From positions 186,001 to 250,000 of the forward strand of contig CANLWY010000003.1 in the NCBI GenBank assembly GCA_947494995.1: 64,000 bases of DNA, read 5' to 3'. The DNA is from an uncultured Campylobacterales bacterium (GTDB lineage Bacteria; Campylobacterota; Campylobacteria; Campylobacterales; Arcobacteraceae). This document shows, in pieces, positions 1-7,795 of the stretch. The first letter of the stretch is position 1; every line of letters begins with the position of its first letter. The notes beneath the pieces were generated by a model. The model was not told the origin of the DNA, did no database searches, and was given only the letters and a program-made list of their open reading frames with translations. Made by a program: the position numbers and the translations under genes.

Positions 1-376
1 TACGTTTTTTATTTTTTTTACTTAGGCTGACTTTTCCTTTTGATACGTTTATAACTTCACTTTTATATTTTCCATCAATGACTTTTATAGAAAGGCCTTT
101 AAAGATTTTTTTTCCATCTTTTATATATGAAATTATAACTCTATAATCTTTTCTTTCTTTATAGTAAGAAATTGGAACTAGAGCATATAAACCATCTTTT
201 GAAGGTTTTTCAAAAAAATCAATATTGTGTTTATCAATAGTTAATTTTGCATCAGATATGTTTTTTTCACCAAGTGTGATTAAAAAAGTATTTGCATTTT
301 TAATTTCTTTTGTGTTTACTTCAAGAGCTTCCAATGATAGTATAAATGTGATTAGGATAATAATAAACTTTTTCAT
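1..376 (-). CDS. N-terminal part of a probable M23-family metallopeptidase (runs off the window)
   Basis: The frame starts with ATG at 376 and reads leftwards without a stop to base 1, giving about 125 residues. It begins with a signal peptide (MKKFIIILITFILSLEA) followed by a beta-rich stretch ending in SLSKKNKKR. This N-terminal layout resembles the prodomain of Campylobacterota M23 peptidoglycan endopeptidases (Pgp3/Csd type), whose catalytic domain would lie outside the window. The assignment rests on recalled similarity of the prodomain only; no catalytic motif is visible. A periplasmic cell-wall role is inferred. It is divergent from yebC, with which it shares a roughly 90-base promoter region. 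Confidence 0.55.
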   Translation of the reverse strand, partial: MKKFIIILITFILSLEALEVNTKEIKNANTFLITLGEKNISDAKLTIDKHNIDFFEKPSKDGLYALVPISYYKERKDYRVIISYIKDGKKIFKGLSIKVIDGKYKSEVINVSKGKVSLSKKNKKR

Positions 377-404
377 TTTGTTATCATAGCAAATTTTCTT
401 GTTT

Positions 405-433
405 TTGTATCTTAATTACAAACTTGGTATAAT
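405..433 (+). promoter_or_regulatory. yebC promoter (extended -10)
   Basis: A -35-like TTGTAT (405-410), a 17-base spacer and TATAAT (428-433) preceded by TGG (an extended -10 element) sit 34 bases upstream of the yebC start. This is one of the best sigma-70 promoters in the window. Confidence 0.7.
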
Positions 434-466
434 CCCGAAAAACATATGAAATAATTGGAGTTATTT

Positions 467-1177
467 ATGGGTAGAGCCTTTGAGTATAGAAAAGCAGCGA
501 AGATGAAAAGATGGGGAGCAATGTCAAGAGTTTTCCCTAAATTAGCAAAATCAATTGAGATTGCAGCAAAAGCTGGAGGAGCAGATCCTGAAACAAACTC
601 AGCTTTAAGAACAGCAATTCTTAATGCAAAAGCTGAAAATATGCCAAAATCAAATGTTGAAGCGGCAATTAAAAGAGCAACTGGAAAAGATGCAGCAAAC
701 TATACAGATGTAAACTTTGAAGGAAAAGGTCCTCATGGTGTTTTAATCTTTGTTGAAACTGCAACAGATAACAATACGAGAACAGTAGCAAATGTAAAAA
801 TGCACTTTAATAAAAATGGTGGTTCTATGGCACCAACTGGTTCATTAGAGTTTATGTTTGATAGAAAAGCACTTTTTGAATTTAATAAAACTGAAGATAT
901 GGATTTAGAAGAGTTAGAGTTAGAATTAATTGATGCAGGTCTTGAAGAGATTGAAGAAGAAGAGGGGATTGTTTTAGTTACTGCTGATTATAAAGACTTT
1001 GGAGCTTTAAATAAAGCTTTTGAAGATATAGGAATTGAACTTACTAAAGCTAAATTAGAGAGAATCTCAAATAATCCTCAAGAGTTTACAGAAGAACAAC
1101 AAGAAGAGATAGGTAAACTACTTGAAAAGCTTGAAGACGATGATGATGTTCAAGCAGTATTTACAAATATGGCATAA
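467..1177 (+). CDS. yebC: YebC/PmpR (TACO1) family translation or regulatory factor
   Basis: A 236-residue protein of the YebC/TACO1 family, starting MGRAFEYRKAAKMKRWG and keeping family motifs such as ALRTAILNAKAENMPKSN and FEGKGPHGV. Family members were long annotated as transcriptional regulators and more recently linked to translation of difficult (for example proline-rich) stretches. The longest frame opens at a TTG (455), but GGAG at 457-460 sits six bases before ATG 467, which is chosen. Length is normal. The C-terminal end is rich in Glu and Asp (LEDDDD). Single gene with its own promoter and a strong terminator shared with the convergent M48 peptidase gene. Confidence 0.93.
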   Translation: MGRAFEYRKAAKMKRWGAMSRVFPKLAKSIEIAAKAGGADPETNSALRTAILNAKAENMPKSNVEAAIKRATGKDAANYTDVNFEGKGPHGVLIFVETATDNNTRTVANVKMHFNKNGGSMAPTGSLEFMFDRKALFEFNKTEDMDLEELELELIDAGLEEIEEEEGIVLVTADYKDFGALNKAFEDIGIELTKAKLERISNNPQEFTEEQQEEIGKLLEKLEDDDDVQAVFTNMA

Positions 1178-1201
1178 AACAGAGTTTTAAAACTCTGTTT
1201 T
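1176..1201. terminator. Bidirectional terminator between yebC and the M48 peptidase gene
   Basis: A perfect 26-base palindrome: AAAACAGAGTTTT followed directly by AAAACTCTGTTTT. It lies in the 30-base gap between two convergent genes, has A-runs on one flank and T-runs on the other, and so can stop transcription in both directions. Confidence 0.85.
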
Positions 1202-1207
1202 ATCTTC

Positions 1208-2068
1208 TTAATATACTCTTTTCCCTAAACTAGGATTTTTTGTATCTTTAGAAGGAGTTGTTTTTCTATTTAGTGTTTGTCTTTTTGTTTTTTCTATTTT
1301 TGCAATCACTTTTTTAATATCTTTAATTCTTGTATCTGAACTTGGATGAGTTGAGAAAAATTCACTACCTTGTTTTTTACCTTCACTCATATTTTGCCAG
1401 AAGTTTAGAGCTTCATAGACATTGTATCCAGCTTCATGCATAAGATATATTCCTATTTCATCTGCTTCTGTTTCTTGTAGTCTTCCATATGGAAGTAAAA
1501 CTCCATATTGAGCACCTAATCCATAGGCGATATTAAATGTTTTTGAAAGGTGAGGAGCTTTTGAACCTATTAAGATATTTCCTAAAACTTGTGCCCCTTG
1601 GGCAACCATTCCTGTACTTACTCTTTCAGCCCCATGACGTGCAAGAGCATGGGCAATTTCATGGGCAATAACAGTTGCTAATTGATCATCATTTTTTGCA
1701 ACTTCTAAAATTCCTGTATAAACAACTACTTTTCCTCCTGGAAGACAAAAGGCATTTTTGGCTTTATCTTTAACAAGATTGAATTCCCATTTATAGTCGT
1801 TTCTATTTACAACTTTTGCAATTTTATATCCAATGCTTTTAATTCTATTGGCATCTCTTGTCCCTCTTATAACTTTTGCTTTTGATAAGGCTTGTTTATA
1901 TGATTGTTCTCCTAGTGCCATCTCTTGTGAGTGAGACATTAAAATCATTTGGCTTCTATTTGTTACAGGTGCTTTATGGGTACAGCCTATAAAAATAAAT
2001 ATGGTACATAGTGCTAAAATATATTTAGAAAACTTTTTACCTATGAATAGGATTCCTCTTTGTTCCAT
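1208..2068 (-). CDS. M48-family metalloprotease, lipoprotein (LoiP/BepA-like)
   Basis: A 286-residue zinc metalloprotease. The N-terminus has a hydrophobic segment ending in a lipobox (FIGC, Cys29), so it is probably a periplasmic lipoprotein. The catalytic motif HEIAH is at 136-140 and the third zinc-ligand helix is in ETEADEIG near residue 200, both typical of M48 (Oma1/LoiP/BepA) peptidases that handle outer-membrane protein quality control. ATG 2068 is preceded by AGGA at good spacing. The basic C-terminal tail (KTKRQTLNRKT) is likely disordered. It may be co-transcribed with the DUF3108 gene just upstream (13-base gap). Confidence 0.88.
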   Translation of the reverse strand: MEQRGILFIGKKFSKYILALCTIFIFIGCTHKAPVTNRSQMILMSHSQEMALGEQSYKQALSKAKVIRGTRDANRIKSIGYKIAKVVNRNDYKWEFNLVKDKAKNAFCLPGGKVVVYTGILEVAKNDDQLATVIAHEIAHALARHGAERVSTGMVAQGAQVLGNILIGSKAPHLSKTFNIAYGLGAQYGVLLPYGRLQETEADEIGIYLMHEAGYNVYEALNFWQNMSEGKKQGSEFFSTHPSSDTRIKDIKKVIAKIEKTKRQTLNRKTTPSKDTKNPSLGKRVY

Positions 2069-2081
2069 AATCTTTTTCCTT

Positions 2082-2873
2082 TTAAGCTTTTATTTTAAAT
2101 TCAATCAATTCCCCAACAATATCTCCAAAAAGAAGTACATCTCTTAATACTGCATAAGAGCAAAAGCCTTCTTTATTTAAAGATATTAGAAGTTCTCCTC
2201 TTTTACTTTGGAAGATTCTTTGGTTTATAAATGCTGTAAATTTTGATTTGTCATCTGTTTTTAAATAAGTATTTATTTTTTCTAAATCTTTTGTTGATGG
2301 CATTAAAATATTGATTAAACCTTTTGTTTTATTTGCTCCCACCGCATTTAGTGTATGCTCTTTACCATTTTCAAAGTTGATAAGTTTTTTTCTTAAATTA
2401 AAAAATAGTGAAAGAATATCATTTGAAGCATAATATTTTAAATCATAGTTTTTTTCTTTATGGAATTCTTTGAGTTCATGACTTAGTTCAGCATTTAGAA
2501 TTTTTTCATTTCCAGTTTTTAAATCATGAACTAAAACCTTTTTTTCTTTATGTTTAAAAGTATATGTTCTTACTCTTTTTTTATTGTCATCTTTTTTTAT
2601 TTTAATAAATTCTGTTGGAATAAATTCATTATTTATAACTTCACCATGGCTTTCATATATTTCAACTCTATTATTTGTTAAATATTTTGACATACCAGTA
2701 GTCTGTGCTTTCATTATAATAGAGTACTTGTTTTCTTTTACCTCTAATGTAGTTGTAGCAATTCCTAAATCAAGGAAGTCTCCATAGGTAATATTATATT
2801 TTGCTTCTATTGTTTGAGCAAAAATATTTAAACAAAAAAATGGAGTTATTAGCAATATAATTAGTTTATTCAT
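2082..2873 (-). CDS. DUF3108 domain periplasmic protein
   Basis: A 263-residue secreted protein with a clear signal peptide (MNKLIILLITPFFCLNIFA) and the beta-rich pattern of DUF3108 (YNITYGDFLDLGIATTT near the start). The function of the family is unknown; members are predicted periplasmic lipocalin- or beta-barrel-like proteins. The longest frame adds six residues (start at 2891), but ATG 2873 starts exactly at the signal peptide and is preferred. It lies 13 bases upstream of the M48 lipoprotease gene, probably in one transcript, suggesting an envelope role. Confidence 0.72.
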   Translation of the reverse strand: MNKLIILLITPFFCLNIFAQTIEAKYNITYGDFLDLGIATTTLEVKENKYSIIMKAQTTGMSKYLTNNRVEIYESHGEVINNEFIPTEFIKIKKDDNKKRVRTYTFKHKEKKVLVHDLKTGNEKILNAELSHELKEFHKEKNYDLKYYASNDILSLFFNLRKKLINFENGKEHTLNAVGANKTKGLINILMPSTKDLEKINTYLKTDDKSKFTAFINQRIFQSKRGELLISLNKEGFCSYAVLRDVLLFGDIVGELIEFKIKA

Positions 2874-2928
2874 ACTGGGATTATAGCACATTTGTTGTAT
2901 AAAAAAAGTGAAAAATCTATTTATAATA

Positions 2929-3180
2929 TTAGTCTAATCTTATTTCTTCTAATATCTCTAGGATTTGTGAAGCTGCATCTTCATCAAGATTATTGTTTGA
3001 TAGGTCTTTCATTACGTTATCAAAATATGATTTCATTTCTTTTAGTTCTTCAAACTCTTCTTTATCTTCTTCTGTTGCTTTCCAAGATTGTGTGTATTTT
3101 GCAAGTTCACTTAAACTCTCTTCAAGTTCGGGTAAAAACTCTTCTTTTAAAAGTATTGTTAGTTTTTCAATATTTGACAT
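2929..3180 (-). CDS. Small acidic helical protein, function unknown
   Basis: An 83-residue, strongly acidic protein without cysteines, membrane segments or signal peptide; heptad-like spacing of Leu/Ile suggests helices or a short coiled coil (ELEESLSELAKY, ILEILEEIRLD). I do not recognise a named family. It is preferred over the two plus-strand frames covering the same bases because those encode low-complexity Ser/Leu runs, as expected of shadows. It has its own upstream region shared with the divergent diguanylate cyclase gene. Confidence 0.65.
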   Translation of the reverse strand: MSNIEKLTILLKEEFLPELEESLSELAKYTQSWKATEEDKEEFEELKEMKSYFDNVMKDLSNNNLDEDAASQILEILEEIRLD

Positions 3181-3316
3181 TATAAATTCCTAAATTTTTT
3201 TGAAAGTATATCTAAATGTTTTTATAAATATAATTTTGCATTTAAGATATAGTTAATTGAATATATTAAACAGAAATTTATTCCTTTTAGATTATAGTTT
3301 TAATAGAGGTAAAATA

Positions 3317-4345
3317 ATGAATAGTAATCCAACATATGAAGAGTTAGAGTTAAAAATAAAATTATTAGAAGCTGAGCTTGAAATTAAAAAATCTTTGGAA
3401 AAAGATATGAAAGTTAATAATTCTTTTTTAAAAATGCTATTTAATACAATACCAAATCCTATGTTTTATAAAGATATAAATGGAGTTTATCAACACTGTA
3501 ATGATGCATTCTCTAAGATAATTTTAGGAATACCAAAAGAAGAGATAATTGGTAAAACCTTATATGAACTTCCCCATGTTATTCCTAAAAAATATGCAGA
3601 TATCTATTATGAAAAAGATCAAGTCCTTTTTGATAAACCAGGTGAACAGTTTTATGAAGGGAAAGTAAAGTGTTCTGATGGCTTACATAGGGATTATCAC
3701 TTTTATAAGTCTACCTTTGTTTTAGACGGTGAAGTTTTAGGCCTTGTTGGTGTAATGTTAGACGTAAGTGATTATAAAAAAGTTCTAGATGATTTAGATG
3801 AGAAGAATAAAGAATTGAGTGGTTTAAGTATTACTGATTGTTTAACAAACTTATATAATAGAAGATATTTTCAAGAAATATTTGAAAAGAAAATAAGTCT
3901 TTTAGATAGACATAAACATCATTTTTCTTTTGCTTTGTTAGATATAGACTATTTTAAAGATTATAATGATTGTTATGGACATCATGCAGGAGATATTGCA
4001 TTAAAAGAGGTATCTAAATTATTAAAAGAAACACTTCATAGACCAAATGATTATGTCTTTAGATTAGGTGGTGAAGAGTTTGGAGTTTTATTTGATGTAA
4101 ATAATTCCAATGATGCAGTAAGTTTTATAGAAGACCTAAGACAAAAAGTAGAGTCTTTAAAAATTAAAGCGTGTAATAATACAGTCTCAAAATACCTAAC
4201 AATTTCTGTTGGTTTAGGAAATCTTAAAAAAGTAACAAAAGATATAGATAGTACACTTATCTATGATGAAATAGATACTCTTTTATATAGTTCAAAAGAG
4301 AATGGAAGAAATCAAACTATTTCTAAGGATATTGTATTTGAATAA
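3317..4345 (+). CDS. PAS-GGDEF diguanylate cyclase
   Basis: A 342-residue soluble protein: an N-terminal coiled coil (EELELKIKLLEAELEIKK), a PAS domain around 35-150 (MFYKDINGVYQHCNDAF) and a C-terminal GGDEF domain. The active-site loop is intact (RLGGEEFGVLF), and RPND lies five residues before GGEEF, matching the RxxD inhibitory I-site. An active, product-inhibited cyclase making c-di-GMP from GTP is therefore expected, with the signal sensed in the cytoplasm by PAS. The frame is open from 3257, but AGAGGT at 3305-3310 points to ATG 3317. It ends eight bases before the transporter gene. The only c-di-GMP-degrading candidate in the window is the HD-GYP protein at 48178-49692. Confidence 0.9.
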   Translation: MNSNPTYEELELKIKLLEAELEIKKSLEKDMKVNNSFLKMLFNTIPNPMFYKDINGVYQHCNDAFSKIILGIPKEEIIGKTLYELPHVIPKKYADIYYEKDQVLFDKPGEQFYEGKVKCSDGLHRDYHFYKSTFVLDGEVLGLVGVMLDVSDYKKVLDDLDEKNKELSGLSITDCLTNLYNRRYFQEIFEKKISLLDRHKHHFSFALLDIDYFKDYNDCYGHHAGDIALKEVSKLLKETLHRPNDYVFRLGGEEFGVLFDVNNSNDAVSFIEDLRQKVESLKIKACNNTVSKYLTISVGLGNLKKVTKDIDSTLIYDEIDTLLYSSKENGRNQTISKDIVFE

Positions 4346-4352
4346 TACACAT

Positions 4353-5234
4353 ATGAAAGGTAATATTTTTGGACTATTTACTATTTTATTATGGTCGTCC
4401 TTAGCTTTATTTACAGTTTTATCAGGTTCAATACCACCTTTTCAACTTTTAACAATATCATTTTTTATAGCATCATTTATTGGCTTGGTAATGTTAAAAA
4501 AACAAAAGAAGAGTATAAAAGATTTATTTAAAATACCACTAAAAGTCTATTTTATTGGTGTATATGGACTTTTTGGTTATCACTTTTTTTATTTTGTTGC
4601 AATTAAAAATGCTCCTGCTGTTGAGGCAAATCTTCTAAACTATTTATGGCCTTTATTGATTGTTATATTTTCAGCATTTTTGCCAAATGAAAAGTTAAAG
4701 TGGTATCATGTTTTGGGAACTTTTTTAGCTTTGATTGGTGCTTTTTTATTAGTATCTAAAGGTGGAAAATTAGAGTTTGAAGAAGAGTATACTTTTGGTT
4801 ATATATCAGCTTTAATTGCTGCATTTATTTGGTCTTCATATTCAGTTATTTCAAAAACTTTAAAAGCTATTCCTACTTATGCTGTAACAGGCTTTTGTTT
4901 ATTAACTGCTTTTTTATCATTATTAGCTCATTTAGCTTTAGAGCAGACAGTTATTCCAAGTTCAACTCAAGTTTTAGCTTCGATTATGTTAGGTCTTGGA
5001 CCAGTTGGTGGAGCTTTTTATTTATGGGATTTTGCAGTTAAAAATGGAGATATAAAGATACTTGGTTCTTTATCATATTTAGCTCCACTTTTATCAACAC
5101 TTATTTTAGTATTTATGGGTGTTGCATCAATGACAACAGCAATTGCTTTAGCATGTGGATTTATAATTGCAGGTTCAATAATAAGTTCAAAAGAGTATAT
5201 GAAAGTTTTAACAAAGTTCTTTGTTAAATCTTAA
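4353..5234 (+). CDS. EamA/DMT-family transporter (YddG-like)
   Basis: A 293-residue integral membrane protein with about ten transmembrane helices in two EamA halves. Features such as GYHFFYFVAIKNAPAVEAN followed by LLNYLWPLLIVIFSAFLP are typical of drug/metabolite transporters related to the aromatic amino-acid exporter YddG. Substrate cannot be told from sequence. ATG 4353 starts at the first helix; the longer frame from 4302 overlaps the preceding cyclase gene and would add a non-family leader. Probably co-transcribed with the diguanylate cyclase. Its last 11 bases overlap the convergent thioesterase gene. Confidence 0.85.
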   Translation: MKGNIFGLFTILLWSSLALFTVLSGSIPPFQLLTISFFIASFIGLVMLKKQKKSIKDLFKIPLKVYFIGVYGLFGYHFFYFVAIKNAPAVEANLLNYLWPLLIVIFSAFLPNEKLKWYHVLGTFLALIGAFLLVSKGGKLEFEEEYTFGYISALIAAFIWSSYSVISKTLKAIPTYAVTGFCLLTAFLSLLAHLALEQTVIPSSTQVLASIMLGLGPVGGAFYLWDFAVKNGDIKILGSLSYLAPLLSTLILVFMGVASMTTAIALACGFIIAGSIISSKEYMKVLTKFFVKS

Positions 5235-5664
5235 TCACATAAACCCCTTCAAAATCAACACATATTTTTCCATTTTCGATTATTTGTGATTTGATTTTTA
5301 ATGAACCACTACCTTTTTCTTTTAGTTTTTTTTGAAGAGTCTCTATTTGTACTTTAGTAGGTAGAGTTGTTCTACAAGTTAATTCTTTTGTAATAGGTGC
5401 TCTATAAGCTGTATCACTTTTTATAATTGCAATCATACTTTTTTCAAACCCAAGTTTTTTAACTTCTAAATAGCATGAACTCCAGGCAGATATGGTAACA
5501 AGTGTGCTTAAGCTTCCTGCAAAACCTGTCCCTTTGTCATTTATATTTGGTTCTAATGGTGCAGTTGTAATTAAGTACTCTTCATCCATAGAGTCAACTT
5601 TTAGTTGCATATATTTTGTCATAGGTATTTCATTGTGTAGTTTTTCTTCAAGTGCCTTAAGCAT
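5224..5664 (-). CDS. YiiD C-terminal-type (hot-dog) thioesterase
   Basis: A 146-residue hot-dog-fold protein of the YiiD_C thioesterase family, with the characteristic GTGFAGSLSTLVTISAWS helix segment and a C-terminal beta region (GSLKIKSQI). Such proteins are predicted acyl-CoA or acyl-ACP thioesterases. It is the last gene of the fatty-acid operon, 11 bases after the acyltransferase/hydrolase fusion gene, consistent with trimming or recycling of acyl-CoA. A TTG at 5673 gives three more residues, but AAGG near 5675-5678 is correctly spaced for ATG 5664. The tail overlaps the convergent transporter gene. Confidence 0.75.
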   Translation of the reverse strand: MLKALEEKLHNEIPMTKYMQLKVDSMDEEYLITTAPLEPNINDKGTGFAGSLSTLVTISAWSSCYLEVKKLGFEKSMIAIIKSDTAYRAPITKELTCRTTLPTKVQIETLQKKLKEKGSGSLKIKSQIIENGKICVDFEGVYVIKI

Positions 5665-5675
5665 TTTATTCAACC

Positions 5676-7784
5676 TTATTTTTTTAAAAAGTCTAGTATT
5701 TTCTCAAATAGTTCTTTTGTTTTTTCTCCACGTATAATAATATGATTATCTAAATCTAATATTAATATTCTCTTTTTTTCAGATTTAATTTTTTCATATA
5801 TTTCATATGCAGAACTAGGATTTACTACTGGGTCATTTTTTGCTTGAATTATAAAAGTTGGTGTTTGAATTTTTGGAAGATTCTTTCTTGTTTTATTCAT
5901 CAATAGATTTAATTGTTCAATTGAATCTACATAATGTTTATTATAGTTTACTTCTGGGTTTTCTGAATTGTTTTCAATATACTCTTTTACATAACTTTTT
6001 GCATTTACAGCTTCAACAATATCATTCCAAAATGAGACAGCCGGAAGTAGGGTTTTTATTCTTATATCATTTAGGTGTAGTGCTGCATTTATACAAACAA
6101 TTCCTTGAATTTGTGTATAACACTTCTTTGTACTTAAAAGTGCTAATAATCCACCAGTTGAAAATCCAATGATATAAACTTTTTTATATTTTAGTGTTGC
6201 AATTGTAATTGCTCGACTAAGACTTAAATACCAGTCTTGCCATTTTGTATCTTTTAAGTCTTTTGGACTTGTTCCATGTCCACGTAATCTAGGTGCATAA
6301 ACATCAAAATCTTTTTCAAAAAGATAAGTAGATAGTTGTTTTACTTCTTTAGGAGAGGAAGAAAATCCATGGAGTGTTATTATACAAGTGTCATTTCCTT
6401 TTCTTTCATAACTATATGGAATACCAATTTCTCTAGGTTTTATTTCATCATCATTTATATATTTAATGTAGTCATTTTCATATTCATATATTTCTTCTAT
6501 TTTCAATAGTTCAAGAAGTTTTTTATCTATCTCTTTCTTTTTTAAGTCTACAAGAGATTTTACAATCACATAAACTTTTTCAATAATTAAAATTTCATTT
6601 AAAATCACTCTTATAATATTTTTTAATCTTATTGTATGATGAGTATATGAATTTAATAATGCCTCTTTATTTATAATGTAGTTATTCTCTTCATCTTCAA
6701 TGAGACCATCTTTTATTGCAACAGAAAGTATATTTTCAAAGGGTTCATATCTTTCATATGAGACAAGTTTAATAATATCTTTTTCTAAGTCTTCGTCAAA
6801 AAGTAAACAGTTCTTCTTAATTTCATTACAAGCTAGATATAAAACTCTTTTAAAGTAGTTTTTATTAACTTTGTCTTTTGAAAGTAAAAAAAGAGTCAAT
6901 GCAAAAACATGATCAAAGTTTACTGTTAGATGTTCATATATTCTAGTCATAAAGTCATGGGTTAATTCATATCTAAATCTATTGATGACTTTTATATGGT
7001 TTGGCTCTTTTTTATAGCACTCTTTTAAAATCTTTTTAGTACTCATAGGTTTTAATATTTGAATAGTAATTTTAGAGTTTAATACAATATTCCCTTCTAT
7101 TTCTAACTCTTCTAAAAAATGTTCTCCTATATTATCAAGAAATTTTGCCGCCATATCTGTTAAAAAGTTTTTTCCTGTTCGCAAATTGGAATAAGTGATA
7201 TTTATTGGAACAATCATTGTCTCATCTTCTTCTATATCTTTACACTCTTTAATAAAATATTTTCTTTGAAATTTTGTGAGGTTTTTTATTTTTTTTGAAA
7301 AATAATCTTCCCTTAAAAGTTGAGAATTTAGTGCAAAAAAGGAAGATCCTGTATGAACCTTTTGACAAACTCCATCTATCTTAACACAATAGTGATTTCC
7401 TTCTTTACTTATATCTTTTGCTTTTACCATTCTTCCTTCTGGAAATATCATCCAATCTTTACATCCTGTAAGTAGGTCTCCTATCATGATATTGTTTCTA
7501 TGGGGTTGGGATTTTGGCATTGCTCCTATCTCTTCTAAAAAAGAACCAAAGTATGTTTTAAAAAGCCCATCATCAGCAATAACCCCCACTTTTTTTCCTG
7601 TAATTTCATACATAGCATAGGGAACAATCATTGCTTCCATTCTTGTAAAGTGATTTGCTACAAAAATTCTAGGGTTATCTTTTGGAATATTTTCTATTCC
7701 TTTTATTTCAATATTAGCATCTAATACTTTTTCTAAAATATTTAACACTATACCCGTAGAGTTTGTTAACAAATCTTTTCTCAT
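5676..7784 (-). CDS. Acyltransferase (PlsC-like) / alpha-beta hydrolase fusion protein
   Basis: A 702-residue two-enzyme protein. Residues about 1-290 are a PlsC-like glycerolipid acyltransferase with FPEGR (residues 115-119) and the block NHFTRME, where the family normally has NHxxxxD: the catalytic-dyad Asp is Glu here. A helical linker of roughly 170 residues follows. Residues about 465-702 are an alpha/beta hydrolase: HGFSSSPKE oxyanion region, nucleophile elbow GFSTGG, an acid in NDPVVNPSSA, and a His in LDNHIII near the end. The C-terminal half resembles monoacylglycerol-lipase/carboxylesterase proteins. Its place inside the fad operon suggests moving acyl groups between phospholipid, free fatty acid and CoA pools. 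No signal peptide is visible. Confidence 0.82.
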   Translation of the reverse strand: MRKDLLTNSTGIVLNILEKVLDANIEIKGIENIPKDNPRIFVANHFTRMEAMIVPYAMYEITGKKVGVIADDGLFKTYFGSFLEEIGAMPKSQPHRNNIMIGDLLTGCKDWMIFPEGRMVKAKDISKEGNHYCVKIDGVCQKVHTGSSFFALNSQLLREDYFSKKIKNLTKFQRKYFIKECKDIEEDETMIVPINITYSNLRTGKNFLTDMAAKFLDNIGEHFLEELEIEGNIVLNSKITIQILKPMSTKKILKECYKKEPNHIKVINRFRYELTHDFMTRIYEHLTVNFDHVFALTLFLLSKDKVNKNYFKRVLYLACNEIKKNCLLFDEDLEKDIIKLVSYERYEPFENILSVAIKDGLIEDEENNYIINKEALLNSYTHHTIRLKNIIRVILNEILIIEKVYVIVKSLVDLKKKEIDKKLLELLKIEEIYEYENDYIKYINDDEIKPREIGIPYSYERKGNDTCIITLHGFSSSPKEVKQLSTYLFEKDFDVYAPRLRGHGTSPKDLKDTKWQDWYLSLSRAITIATLKYKKVYIIGFSTGGLLALLSTKKCYTQIQGIVCINAALHLNDIRIKTLLPAVSFWNDIVEAVNAKSYVKEYIENNSENPEVNYNKHYVDSIEQLNLLMNKTRKNLPKIQTPTFIIQAKNDPVVNPSSAYEIYEKIKSEKKRILILDLDNHIIIRGEKTKELFEKILDFLKK

Positions 7785-7795
7785 ACCTTATCCTT

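Noticed and set aside
2892-3193. Plus-strand frames of 97 and 66 residues
   Set aside because: They are antisense to the small acidic protein gene and consist of Leu/Ser low-complexity sequence, as expected of shadows.
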